This document shows positions 1-7,644 of a DNA stretch of 64,000 bases, piece after piece; position 1 is the first letter of the stretch, and each line of letters opens with the position of its first letter. The translations under genes were made by a program, and so were the position numbers. Below the pieces are notes generated by a model, which made no database searches, was not told where the DNA came from, and saw only the letters and a program-made list of their open reading frames with translations. Source of the stretch: Lysobacteraceae bacterium P (GTDB lineage: Bacteria; Pseudomonadota; Gammaproteobacteria; Xanthomonadales; Xanthomonadaceae); assembly GCA_005503055.1 (NCBI GenBank), contig SCOX01000016.1, positions 1 through 64,000 on the forward strand, read 5' to 3'.

Positions 1-51
1 CATCTGCGCCTTCTGGCTTTCGGTGTAGCAGATCCTTGCCCGGTACTTCAT
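1..51 (-). CDS. IS30-family transposase, N-terminal 17 codons only (partial)
   Basis: The reading frame starts at an ATG on the complementary strand (position 51) and encodes MKYRARICYTESQKAQM before leaving the window. These 17 residues are identical to the start of the complete transposase at 39564. The product would be a DDE transposase acting on the element's terminal repeats. Only the N-terminus is visible, so whether this copy is intact cannot be judged here. Confidence 0.8.
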   Translation of the reverse strand, partial: MKYRARICYTESQKAQM

Positions 52-112
52 ATGCAACACTCCTGCTGCCGAAGCAGCCTTCAGTGTGTTGCATCGACCG
101 GTTGAAACCGCA
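1..112 (-). mobile_element. IS30-family insertion sequence, left-end fragment cut by the window edge
   Basis: This is the left end of an IS30-family element that continues beyond the window. Positions 87-112 are a 26-bp terminal inverted repeat (contains CGACCGGTTGAAACCGC), identical to the left end of the complete copy at 39503-40731. Inside it are a small GCTGC-TTCGG-CAGC-type hairpin and the transposase start. Over the shared leader, about three bases differ between the copies, so they are close but not identical. The element ends directly against GCCGATAGCGG, the right part of an A half-repeat, so it is inserted inside that repeat. Confidence 0.85.
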
Positions 113-184
113 GCCGATAGCGGCCATTGAGGCTGCCGGGCCGGCCGAGCCGGTGCTAATGTCCGCTTTCGACCCGAAGCGGAG
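113..184 (+). repeat. Repeat unit R1 (A half truncated by IS, B half complete)
   Basis: The A half keeps only its right side (GCCGATAGCGG) because the IS ends at 112. The B half GTGCTAATGTCCGCT...AGCGGA is at 153-183. The unit is in + orientation like all other copies and lies 18 bp before the next gene start. Confidence 0.85.
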
Positions 185-202
185 CCGAGGGAGAGGGAAC
201 GG

Positions 203-757
203 ATGTCTTTCGGTGGAGTCGCAATCCGCGTGAGCAGTCGAGCATTGGGCGCATTGCTGGCGGCATACCTTGGGACAGCGTGCTCACCGGCACCTGATCG
301 CCAGTCACTGTCAGATACGCAGGAGGGAGGCGACTACGTCGAGGACCCGGCGACGGGATTGCCGATGAATCTCTCAAAGCGCCGCCTGCCGAACTCCGTC
401 AGAATCGTGTCGGACGGAACCGAATACTTCGGTATCGAACTGGCGACACTGGCTAAAGAGCAGAGGTCGATTGTCGAATCTGCTTGGATGAACTACGAAG
501 TCATTCTCTCCGGCGGACATCCTGATTGCCCGCAGGCGCCGTTCGCTCCCTCAGACGGGGGCACGCTCATCTACTTTTGCGATGGATACGACATAGCTCG
601 CGTACACAGCATGTCGGGCACTGAAGAAGCGTTTGGATACGAGTACGGCCCCTCGTTAGATTTCCTTAATGGGCAGCATGTAGAGCGACTCAGGTTCTTG
701 ACGGAGGCGGAGATGGCCAAGCTCGACCAAGCCTCAATAAAGGCACCGGCAAAGTGA
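203..757 (+). CDS. Putative lipoprotein of unknown function (cassette 1)
   Basis: This 184-aa protein has an N-terminal hydrophobic segment (about residues 14-25) ending in GTAC, a plausible though weak lipobox with Cys27, so it is probably exported and perhaps lipid-anchored. The rest is soluble and has no motif I recognise. The ATG at 203 follows a purine-rich stretch (GAGGGAGAGGG) that could serve as ribosome binding site. The gene sits alone between repeats R1 and R2, and its TGA stop lies 18 bp before R2. An untranslated role is unlikely given the good coding pattern. Function unknown. Confidence 0.7.
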   Translation: MSFGGVAIRVSSRALGALLAAYLGTACSPAPDRQSLSDTQEGGDYVEDPATGLPMNLSKRRLPNSVRIVSDGTEYFGIELATLAKEQRSIVESAWMNYEVILSGGHPDCPQAPFAPSDGGTLIYFCDGYDIARVHSMSGTEEAFGYEYGPSLDFLNGQHVERLRFLTEAEMAKLDQASIKAPAK

Positions 758-775
758 GTTCCAGCGCGGCGGATC

Positions 776-803
776 TGTCCGCTTCTGGCCGTTAGCGGAC
801 ATT
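776..803 (+). repeat. Repeat unit R2 (A half only)
   Basis: TGTCCGCTTCTGGCCGTTAGCGGACATT, an A half without a recognisable B half. It separates the genes at 203-757 and 826-1044. Confidence 0.8.
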
Positions 804-825
804 AACCACACACGGAGCAGCGTAG

Positions 826-1044
826 ATGGCCTTCGATGCATTCGATTTGGCATGGCTGGATATCCTGATGGCGCGGCGCTTGATCATTCCCTTCGCCGTG
901 GGCATAGCCGCTGGGTGCGGCTTCTATTACCTCAGTGGGCAGGGCCCTTCGTCTGCCGCGGTGGCATTCGGTATGGCCATCGCCGGTTTCATCGTTGGTG
1001 TGATCTGGCACATTGCAGGCGGCAAGCATTCGGGTTCCGCTTGA
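826..1044 (+). CDS. Small two-helix membrane protein (cassette 2)
   Basis: A 72-aa protein with two hydrophobic stretches, about residues 20-36 and 45-64, joined by a short Gly/Ser loop, so it is probably an inner-membrane hairpin protein. The ATG is preceded by GGAG at suitable spacing. It is the only gene between repeats R2 and R3, and its TGA is 20 bp before R3. No family was recognised. The size and hydrophobicity could also suit a toxin or immunity peptide, but nothing in the sequence favours that. Confidence 0.6.
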   Translation: MAFDAFDLAWLDILMARRLIIPFAVGIAAGCGFYYLSGQGPSSAAVAFGMAIAGFIVGVIWHIAGGKHSGSA

Positions 1045-1064
1045 TCGTCTCCGAACTGCGGCAA

Positions 1065-1137
1065 GTCCGCTTCTGGCTGATAGCGGTCATAGCGCCCGGA
1101 ACGCCCTAACTGGTGTAACGTCCGCTTTCGAACGGAC
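1065..1137 (+). repeat. Repeat unit R3 (A and B halves)
   Basis: A half GTCCGCTTCTGGCTGATAGCGGTCAT at 1065-1090; B half with GTGTAACGTCCGCTTTCG ending in GGAC at 1137. + orientation; the B half is slightly shortened. Confidence 0.8.
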
Positions 1138-1185
1138 GCGGGAATCAAATTTGGCTTTGGTTTCAACGCACGACACGGAGTCGTT

Positions 1186-1653
1186 ATGCATCGCTTAGCC
1201 CCACTGATTCTGTTGGCAGTTGCCTCGTGCAGCAATGTGCGGCCCATTTCCAGCGCTGGTGTCGCTGAGGCGATCATCCGCCACGAACTGGCTGCAAGCG
1301 GCTCCTATATGGCGAGTAACCGTGCGAGGACATACTTCGTCCTCGTCGAGGGGCACGATATTTCCGACGATGCGATTCGCAAACTGGCGGACACCGGATT
1401 GCCGTTGCAGCCAGCATCGAGGTGGCAGCCCGGGGCAGGAATGCACATGTCGATCAACGCTCCTAAGGGCCGAAGCGACGGCGACTACGACGTTGCTCAC
1501 TCGTATTACTGCGGCAAGCGGTGCGCTGCGTGGGTTACTTCTATCCTGCATCGAGAGGGCGGGCGATGGGTCGTTATCTCGTCCACGCTAACTGGCATCT
1601 CAGTTCTCTACGACTCGGATCAACCTGGTCAAATCTCCGCTCTTGGCCGATAG
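1186..1653 (+). CDS. Putative lipoprotein, intact member of a duplicated cassette family (cassette 3)
   Basis: A 155-aa protein with a short signal segment and a lipobox VASC (Cys15), so it is likely a lipoprotein. Conserved-looking blocks include SGSYMASNRARTYFVLVEG, DGDYDVAHSYYCG and GGRWVVISSTL. The same blocks occur in a second, broken copy at 39046-39502, which shows these are real protein sequence. The start ATGCATCG has GGAG upstream. The last codons (…SALGR, TAG) are read from the A half of repeat R4, so the repeat provides the stop codon. The family is unknown to me. Confidence 0.75.
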   Translation: MHRLAPLILLAVASCSNVRPISSAGVAEAIIRHELAASGSYMASNRARTYFVLVEGHDISDDAIRKLADTGLPLQPASRWQPGAGMHMSINAPKGRSDGDYDVAHSYYCGKRCAAWVTSILHREGGRWVVISSTLTGISVLYDSDQPGQISALGR

Positions 1654-1718
1654 CGGACGTCCGGCGGGCGTGCCCGCGCAGGCGGTGCTAATGTCCGCTT
1701 CCGCCCCATAGCGGACAT
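1634..1718 (+). repeat. Repeat unit R4 (A and B halves)
   Basis: A half CTCCGCTCTTGGCCGATAGCGGACGT, variable centre of about 30 nt, then B half with GTGCTAATGTCCGCTTCC and AGCGGACAT ending at 1718. The TAG within the A half is the stop of the gene at 1186. Confidence 0.9.
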
Positions 1719-1767
1719 GGGTCAATGCCGACTGACGGGACGGTCGATCATATAAATGGAGGCATGG

Positions 1768-2466
1768 ATGTCGCCAGTTCTGAGAGCAGCATGGTCGATC
1801 TTTGCTGGCTTGTGCCTGCTGGTGATGGTCGGCGCGATCGGGTGGCACGCCGCTTCGCACACGGTGCAGGCGCGGATCGACCTCATTCCGGGGGCGCGCG
1901 TAACGATGCATGTCTTCCGTCTTGCCAACGATGCGCCACGTCTTTCCATCTCGTTCAAAGATTCGGCTGCTTTGCGTCCTCCGACGCCGTACTGGCCCAC
2001 GCGCCCCGAACTGGGAGAGTGGCGGGCTCTCGAGGGCAATGGCTCTTTGCGCTTCGAAAATCCGGGCGAAACAGTCAAGCTTCGAGTCTTCAGTCGATCT
2101 GACGCGGGGGTTTACGAGGCGCTTCCGGTCAGTGGGCGCAGCGAGGGGTTGAAGCACCGGGACCTGGTTCCATCGGAGGATGACGGAGATCCCAAGCGCT
2201 TCCGTTGGCCGCCCCTGCTTCCGACCAAGTCGATTCCAGCGGGCCAGTCCGCCCTGGATATCCTGGTATTGGAAGTCGGTGACGCCATCAAGGGCGAGAG
2301 CGTCACAGTGGTCGTCCAGCCGCCGCTGGGCTTCAAGAGCGAATTCGATGGCGCGATCCGCTGGCTCTGGTACTTCTGCTTCTGGCCGATATATGCGCTC
2401 ACACTGGGCATCACGGGGATGATGCTTGCGTACATCACACGGAAGGCGTCCGCTTCTGGCCGATAG
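1768..2466 (+). CDS. Hypothetical membrane-anchored protein with helices at both ends (cassette 4)
   Basis: A protein of about 232 aa with one hydrophobic helix near the N-terminus (WSIFAGLCLLVMVGAIGW) and one near the C-terminus (YFCFWPIYALTLGITGMMLAY). These enclose about 160 polar residues that would lie in the periplasm. I chose the ATG at 1768 over 1756 because GGAGG lies 5 nt upstream of it. The terminal residues KASASGR and the TAG stop are read from repeat R5, as in the gene at 1186. No family was recognised. Confidence 0.65.
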   Translation: MSPVLRAAWSIFAGLCLLVMVGAIGWHAASHTVQARIDLIPGARVTMHVFRLANDAPRLSISFKDSAALRPPTPYWPTRPELGEWRALEGNGSLRFENPGETVKLRVFSRSDAGVYEALPVSGRSEGLKHRDLVPSEDDGDPKRFRWPPLLPTKSIPAGQSALDILVLEVGDAIKGESVTVVVQPPLGFKSEFDGAIRWLWYFCFWPIYALTLGITGMMLAYITRKASASGR

Positions 2467-2528
2467 CGGACCGGGGCTACCGGGGCGCAGGGGCCGGTGC
2501 TAACGTCCGCTTCCGACCCAAAGCTGAC
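2448..2528 (+). repeat. Repeat unit R5 (A and B halves)
   Basis: A half GTCCGCTTCTGGCCGATAGCGGAC at 2448-2471; B half with GGTGCTAACGTCCGCTTCCG ending in AGCTGAC. It supplies the TAG stop of the preceding gene and lies 17 bp before the next start. Confidence 0.9.
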
Positions 2529-2545
2529 AAAGGGCTGCGCAGACA

Positions 2546-3208
2546 ATGGTGTTAGTCCTGCAACGCTTGCACGCGAGATCCGTATTCGCCAAGGCGCTGC
2601 TGCTAGGCGTGATCTGCACCATCGCGGTTGTCTCGCCCCTGTTGTCGTACCAGTTCGATCAGTGGCGGTATCTCAGGGCTTTCTCCAGCGCGGACGACTC
2701 GCTTCAGTGGGATCTCGTTCGCGCCTACCTGCGGCAGGAGTTGGATAAGTCACCGCGAGAGCGACTGTACTTCGATACCAAATCCACGGCGCTATGCTCG
2801 CTCGACCTGCCAGAACCTTGCGACCAGTTCGAGTTCCTGATCGCTTGACGCGAAGGCGAACTGATTGACCGCACGAATCGCTCGATCCCTCTCGAACTCC
2901 AGCGCCTGCTCGACCGACTTGCACTGAAGCGCACCTACAACCTGGATCCGCGCATTGAGAGTGTCAGCGTCCTTCCAAATGCCGAGCTGGGTTCGTTCGA
3001 GGCCGCTTGCAAAGCGGCCCCACCACCGAAGGAACTGCGCCTGATCCGAATGAGCCGGGCGGCAGTACATGCCCCCAGTGGCCGCGCGGTAGCGATGGTG
3101 CAGCGATGGTCCTGTGGCGGGTATGACAACAGCAGTTTCTTCGTGGTGGATTTTGTCCGGCAGGAGGACGCCTGGCAGGTGGTCGAGGGTGGCGGAAACA
3201 CTCGTTGA
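2546..3208 (+). pseudogene. Hypothetical membrane-anchored protein interrupted by an in-frame TGA (cassette 5)
   Basis: An ATG at 2546 opens a frame encoding an N-terminal helix (LLLGVICTIAVVSPLLSY) and a soluble segment. A TGA at 2846-2848 stops it after 100 codons. The same frame then continues without another stop to a TGA at 3206-3208. The second part has good coding character (REGELIDRTNRSIPLELQ…, SCGGYDNSSFFVVDFVRQED). The whole would be a protein of about 220 aa, so a single nonsense change best explains the data. The true end lies 36 bp before repeat R6. Sequencing error is possible; function unknown. Confidence 0.65.
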
Positions 3209-3243
3209 CTCCGGACCCGGTGGATCGACGGATGCGTCTAGGA

Positions 3244-3330
3244 ATGTCCGCTCCTGGCCGATACCGGACATCCCGCGAGGCAAGCCCGCCTCAGCGGTCC
3301 TAATGTCCGCTTCCGACCCAAAGCGGACAT
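3244..3330 (+). repeat. Repeat unit R6 (A and B halves)
   Basis: A half TGTCCGCTCCTGGCCGATACCGGACAT, a 40-nt centre, then B half TAATGTCCGCTTCCGACCC with AGCGGACAT ending at 3330. Complete unit, + orientation. Confidence 0.9.
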
Positions 3331-3362
3331 CCGGTTCGCGCCCAGCCCACTCCGAATCGCAC

Positions 3363-3758
3363 ATGACAACCGTTCGACATGGTGTCTGGCTCCTCACTGG
3401 TGAAAAACCACTTTCGAACGCTCGCTACTGGCGTGAGAATGCGGACGGGCTCTCGCTGCCTACCCCGTTCAGTCGATCACTCGGAGTTCGAATGTGCGAT
3501 TACGGGCTGTCCTTCTCAGGTGTTTATGGAGAGACGGGGCGTGGCTATCAATCTGTGCCCCTCCTACTAAGCGGACTGTTCGGCCGCTCGTTTGTAAGTG
3601 CACAGCTGTTGGTTACGCGAGAGGCGCTTTCAGTTTACCTGCGGACCGCGACAGGGTTCGCGGTGATAGCCGCGCCGGGCTTGAGGCTTCGCACGGTGCC
3701 TGGGCTGGCGCGGCTCGTGGCCACCGCGCATATCAAGTTAGAGCTCCCCGACGAATGA
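3363..3758 (+). CDS. Hypothetical protein between repeats (cassette 6)
   Basis: An open frame of 131 codons from ATG 3363 to TGA 3758. The C-terminal part (about the last 90 residues, from MCDYGLSFSG) looks more protein-like than the first 40. A second start at ATG 3492, preceded by GGAG, is therefore equally possible. The longer open frame reaching back to 3114 crosses repeat R6 and is not a real start. The stop codon lies one base before the A half of repeat R7. No motif or family was recognised. Confidence 0.45.
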   Translation: MTTVRHGVWLLTGEKPLSNARYWRENADGLSLPTPFSRSLGVRMCDYGLSFSGVYGETGRGYQSVPLLLSGLFGRSFVSAQLLVTREALSVYLRTATGFAVIAAPGLRLRTVPGLARLVATAHIKLELPDE

Positions 3759-3759
3759 C

Positions 3760-3785
3760 CCCTTCTGGCCGATAGCGGACATCGG
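3760..3785 (+). repeat. Repeat unit R7 (A half only)
   Basis: CTTCTGGCCGATAGCGGACAT directly after the stop of the gene ending at 3758. The left arm has lost GTCCG; no B half follows. The interval from here to 4047 contains no convincing gene. Confidence 0.75.
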
Positions 3786-4047
3786 CGACATGCACCGCCA
3801 ACTAGTCAGCAGCTCTCGAGGAATGGACCGTTTCTATACGTGGACCGGCGCCTCATACCTCGGATGACACGCGGAGCCCTGGGATTGCTGGAGACGTCGA
3901 GCCGCGTGACTGACGGCCTGGCGACAGCTGTCGCTGCGGCGAAAACCGGTGGACAGGCACGGCAGATGCGGCCGAAACGCCGGCAGTGTCCGCAACGAGG
4001 TGGCTGGCCCGCGTCCTCGACCGCAGGTTGGATCAGTTCCGGCGCCG

Positions 4048-5298
4048 TCATAGCAGATGGCGCAGCGTCGGCAAGTACTTCTCGCTCGAGCCGGTGTTGA
4101 CCGCGACAACCCGCTCGCCGCGCCGGACGAGGCCACGGTCGAGTAGCTGCGGCAGGGCCGCGAGGCAGGCTGCGCCCTCCGGCGAGATCCAGTCGTGTGT
4201 GCGGCGCCACGTCGCTGCGAGTTCGGTCGCGATCTCGGCTTCATCGACCGCGACCGCCGCGCCAGCGCTCGCCCGGATGATGTCCAGCACGCGGAAATGA
4301 CCGACGCCGCCGGGCACGTTGAGACCCACGGCGAGGGTCTGGCCCGCCTCGACGACGGTCGTGTCCGCCGCGCCGTCGTCGAACGCACGCACGAGCGGCG
4401 CAGTTCGTCCGCTCTGCACGCACAGCATGCGCGGGCGTCGCGCACCGATCATGCCGAGTGCCTCGAGCTCGTCCCACGCCTTCCACATGCCCAGCACGCC
4501 GGTGCCGCCGCCGGTGGGATAGATCACCGCATCGGGCAACGACCAGCGTGTTTCGCCCGGCACCGGCTCTGCGAGTTCGAGGCCGAGCGATTTCTTGCCC
4601 TCGATCCGCCACCCCGGTTCCTGAAACGTCGCGACGGAAAACCAGCCATTCGGGATGTAGCGCTCCTTGAGGAATGCGCCGGCCTCGCGGATGGTCGGGC
4701 CGACCAGCTCGAGCATCACCCGATCGGGATAGCGCTTGGCGGCCGCGGCGACACCGCCGAGAATCGGCATCGGCGTGTCATCCGGCATTGCGACAACGAC
4801 GCTCAGTCCGCCTTCGAGCGCGTAACGCACTAGCGAATCGCCGGCGTTGCCCTGCGTCGGTACCGCGAGCTTGGTCAGACCCAGGCGTCGCGCCTGCGCG
4901 GCGACCATCGCCATACCGCGATCCTTGAAGCTCTGCGTCGGGTTCGCACCGTGGCCGGGATGCGCCTTGCCTTCGTCCTTGAGCTGGAGCGCGAGGCCTG
5001 CCTTTGCCGCGACCGGATGCGTCGAGTAATCGAGCAGCGGCGTCGCGCCTTCGCCGAGCGGGACGAGATGCGCGGCGTCGACCGGATCGTCGGCATCGAG
5101 CGCCATCAACGCGCCAAACCGCCACAGGTCGCGACGTTGCGGGCGATACCACGCCGCATCCGGTTTCTCGCGCGCCAGTCGCTCGAGGTCGAGCACCATC
5201 TCGACCGGCCGGCCGTCGACCGGATCGAGGTTCATTGGTACGTCGGCGGAATACTCGACACCTGAGGCGATACCGCGAACGCAGCGGACGTAGGACAT
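4048..5298 (-). CDS. Threonine synthase-like PLP-dependent enzyme
   Basis: A 416-aa protein of the threonine synthase fold (PLP-dependent fold type II). It carries the PLP-lysine motif SFKDRG (Lys125), preceded by HGANPTQ, and a glycine-rich phosphate-binding loop PTGGGTGVLG near residue 250. The expected reaction is O-phosphohomoserine to threonine, but a related beta-replacement or lyase activity cannot be excluded. The start at 5298 (MSYVRC) was chosen over in-frame 5352 because the extra N-terminal residues look non-coding. It lies alone on the - strand, flanked by repeats. Cytoplasmic. Confidence 0.85.
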   Translation of the reverse strand: MSYVRCVRGIASGVEYSADVPMNLDPVDGRPVEMVLDLERLAREKPDAAWYRPQRRDLWRFGALMALDADDPVDAAHLVPLGEGATPLLDYSTHPVAAKAGLALQLKDEGKAHPGHGANPTQSFKDRGMAMVAAQARRLGLTKLAVPTQGNAGDSLVRYALEGGLSVVVAMPDDTPMPILGGVAAAAKRYPDRVMLELVGPTIREAGAFLKERYIPNGWFSVATFQEPGWRIEGKKSLGLELAEPVPGETRWSLPDAVIYPTGGGTGVLGMWKAWDELEALGMIGARRPRMLCVQSGRTAPLVRAFDDGAADTTVVEAGQTLAVGLNVPGGVGHFRVLDIIRASAGAAVAVDEAEIATELAATWRRTHDWISPEGAACLAALPQLLDRGLVRRGERVVAVNTGSSEKYLPTLRHLL

Positions 5299-5755
5299 GG
5301 CCGGACCCGATCGGAGGTCCGTCGTTGTCGCAGCCCCGCGCCCGGATTGCAACTACGCGCGGCTCTCTCCGTCCGTTAACGGCGGGTGGACGTTGGCCGC
5401 GTGAGGCATTGACCGGGGGCACTCGTGGGCGCTCGAAGCTGCCTGTTGTGTCCCATATCGGGGGAGCGCGTACTCCAGGTGCAGTGTCCGCTTTCGACCC
5501 GCCGCGGACTTTGCGGGCTACCTGGGCGCCAGGGACCGGGGCTAGCGTCCGCGCTCGACCCATCGCGGTCGCTCGATCCCGTATTGGTCTTGGCTAAGAT
5601 CGCGCCGGTGCTGACATCCGCTTCGCAGAGCAGTCAGTTCCTGTGCCCGCGGCGCTGCAGGATTCGCGTTCCTTCACAGCCCAAAAGCAAGTAGAGCGCG
5701 ACCGACAGGTTGAAGGCTCTTCCGCCGCTTCGCAGTGAACATCTCGCCTGCAGCG
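5299..5755. other. Gene-free interval upstream of the threonine synthase-like gene
   Basis: No reading frame here looks coding. The only structure is the compound repeat R8 (5484-5622). The first 150 bases are the likely promoter region of the - strand gene ending at 5298, but I see no clear -35/-10 pair. Confidence 0.6.
5484..5622 (+). repeat. Repeat unit R8 (compound, partly decayed)
   Basis: Three successive half-units: GTGTCCGCTTTCGACCCGCCGCGGAC, then GGGCTAGCGTCCGCGCTCG with ATCGCGG, then a partial GGTGCTGACATCCGCTT. All are B-like and in + orientation. No small gene is attached. Confidence 0.65.
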
Positions 5756-5780
5756 GCCGCAGGCCGAACGGGCCTGCGGC
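5756..5780 (-). terminator. Hairpin downstream of the arylsulfatase gene
   Basis: A perfect 10-bp stem GCCGCAGGCC / GGCCTGCGGC with a 5-nt loop, 11 bp beyond the arylsulfatase stop on the - strand. No T-run follows, so it may act as an RNA-stabilising hairpin rather than a classical terminator. Confidence 0.5.
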
Positions 5781-5791
5781 TATTGCACTGT

Positions 5792-7360
5792 TCAGTTGCT
5801 GCTTGCGTGCGGCTGCTCCATCTTGCGCTGCGCCTCGTCCAGCGCCTTCTTCATGCTCAGCGTATCGGCGCCCTGCGATGGCGGGAACTCCATGAGGCTT
5901 TGCAGGTGGGCTGCAATGAACGGACCCGCCGCGGTCGGCGCCCACAGCTTCGACGCAAAGAACCGGCGTCCGATGTAACCCCACTCGTGCGACTGAGGGT
6001 CCATCTTTTCCATCGGATCCATCAGCAGGTTGAACACGTATGGCACGCTCGGGTAGTACTTGGCATCCCACCAGCTCCCCTCCCGCTTCACGCCGATGTG
6101 CATCTTCCACCCATCGACGCGGATCGCCATGAGGTCGGTCTCGTCGTAGTAGAAGATCTCGCGACGCGCCGACTTGGCCGACTTGCCGGTCCAGTGGTCG
6201 AGGTTGTTGTAGCCATCGAGGTGCACCTTGTACTTGGTGCCGTTCATCGTGTAGCCGGCGATAAGCTTGTCCTTGAGGTCGGGAAGACCAGCCGCCGCCG
6301 CAAGCGTGGCGAACAGGTCTTCGTGGTTCTGGATGCCATTGGAGATGGTGTGCGGCTTGACCTTGCCGGGCCAGCGCAGCAGGCACGGAACGCGCAGACC
6401 GCCTTCCCAGGTCGTCCCTTTTTCGCCGCGGAACGGTGCATAGCCACCATCTGGCCAGAGCATCAGCTCGTTTCCGTTGTCGGTTGAGTAGATAACGATG
6501 GTGTTGTCGTCTACGCCAAGTTCCTTCAGCTTCGCCAGAAGCTGGCCGACCTGTTCGTCGTGCTCGAGCATCTTGGCGCGCACCACGTCTTCCTCGGCGC
6601 GGCCTTCGTCCACGGCCATCTGGATGTACTTCTTCGTGCAATGCGAATGGATGTGGATGGCCGTTGTGTTGAACCAGCAGAAGAATGGCTTGTCGCCCTT
6701 GCCGACGCGATCGAGCCAGTCGAGGGTCTTCTCGACTACTTCGCTGTCGAACGTTTCCATGCGCTTGCGGGTGAGCGGGCCGGTGTCCTCTATCTTCTGC
6801 TTGCCCACACGGCCGAACTTGTCGTCGGTGGTCGCGTCATCCTTGTCGGTGGCCCAGGTGTGCAGCACGCCGCGCGGCCCGAACTTCTTCTTGTACTCGG
6901 GGTTCTTCTGGCCGGGATAGTCGAGTTCTTCGGGCTCTTCCTCGGCGTTGAGGTGATACAGGTTGCCGAACCACTCGTCGAAGCCGTGCATCGTCGGCAG
7001 GAACTCGTTGCGGTCGCCCAAGTGGTTCTTGCCGAATTGCGCAGTGGCATAGCCGACCGACTTGAGCACTTCTGCTAGGGTCGGATCTTCCGCCTGGATG
7101 CCGCGCGTGGAGCCGGGAATGCCGATGGTTGTCATGCCGGTGCGGATCGGCAGCTGACCCATGATGAAGGCCGCGCGCCCCGCGGTGCAGCTGGGCTGGC
7201 CGTAGTGGTCGGTGAAGACGATACCGTCGCGACCAATGCTGTCGATGTTGGGGGTATGGCCCATCATGCCGTGCGAGTAGACACCGACGTTCCACATGCC
7301 GATGTCGTCGCCAAAAATGACGAGTATGTTCGGCTTGTCGCCCTTCTTTGCAGTTGCCAT
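5792..7360 (-). CDS. Arylsulfatase (sulfatase family, CTAGR active site)
   Basis: A 522-aa sulfatase that should hydrolyse sulfate esters. Metal-binding DD is at residues 19-20. The formylglycine motif is SCTAGRAAF with Cys58, so the pattern is C-x-A-x-R rather than the more common C-x-P-x-R. Later landmarks are FGKNHLGD, the DNG of IVIYSTDNGNE, and FRGEKGTTWEGGLRVP. The ATG at 7360 is preceded by AAGGAG, and a longer open frame upstream is not credible. No signal peptide is visible, so the protein looks cytoplasmic. The DUF202 gene lies upstream on the same strand. No maturase gene is in the window. Confidence 0.9.
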   Translation of the reverse strand: MATAKKGDKPNILVIFGDDIGMWNVGVYSHGMMGHTPNIDSIGRDGIVFTDHYGQPSCTAGRAAFIMGQLPIRTGMTTIGIPGSTRGIQAEDPTLAEVLKSVGYATAQFGKNHLGDRNEFLPTMHGFDEWFGNLYHLNAEEEPEELDYPGQKNPEYKKKFGPRGVLHTWATDKDDATTDDKFGRVGKQKIEDTGPLTRKRMETFDSEVVEKTLDWLDRVGKGDKPFFCWFNTTAIHIHSHCTKKYIQMAVDEGRAEEDVVRAKMLEHDEQVGQLLAKLKELGVDDNTIVIYSTDNGNELMLWPDGGYAPFRGEKGTTWEGGLRVPCLLRWPGKVKPHTISNGIQNHEDLFATLAAAAGLPDLKDKLIAGYTMNGTKYKVHLDGYNNLDHWTGKSAKSARREIFYYDETDLMAIRVDGWKMHIGVKREGSWWDAKYYPSVPYVFNLLMDPMEKMDPQSHEWGYIGRRFFASKLWAPTAAGPFIAAHLQSLMEFPPSQGADTLSMKKALDEAQRKMEQPHASSN

Positions 7361-7431
7361 GGTTGAAACTCCTTGGACTTCGAGCGGCCAGGCCGCGATT
7401 CGGATTCCCCCCCGATTTCCCCAGCCCCCGC

Positions 7432-7635
7432 TTACCAGCCCCCCAGGACAGCATGGCCGCACCGATCGTGGGGACTTTGACCGCCATCCCTTACGGCCCT
7501 GGGCTCCATCGTCTTTGTCATGCGATAGAAATGCGCCAGGATCTTGACCGGCCCGAGCATGATGAAGATCCGCAGCATGGCGTTTGCCGTGCTCGGGATA
7601 TAGCCGTCGCTGCGCTGGGTGGCTTCCTGCAGCAT
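7432..7635 (-). CDS. Small hypothetical protein between DUF202 and arylsulfatase genes
   Basis: A 67-codon frame beginning 9 bp after the DUF202 stop, on the same strand. The middle part (YIPSTANAMLRIFIMLGPVKILAHFYRM) is moderately hydrophobic and protein-like, while the C-terminus is less convincing. The ribosome binding site is weak. It may be a real small operon member or a remnant of a longer gene. No family was recognised. Confidence 0.35.
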   Translation of the reverse strand: MLQEATQRSDGYIPSTANAMLRIFIMLGPVKILAHFYRMTKTMEPRAVRDGGQSPHDRCGHAVLGGW

Positions 7636-7644
7636 TGCGGCAAC

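Noticed and set aside
2846-2848. TGA recoded as tryptophan or selenocysteine
   Set aside because: Many genes here (for example 203-757, 12620-13402 context and 42946 neighbours) end at ordinary stops including TGA, and no SECIS-like element was seen; a nonsense mutation is simpler.
3840-4100. Small + strand gene before the threonine synthase-like gene
   Set aside because: The frame overlaps the 3' end of the threonine synthase-like gene in antisense and has shadow-like composition.
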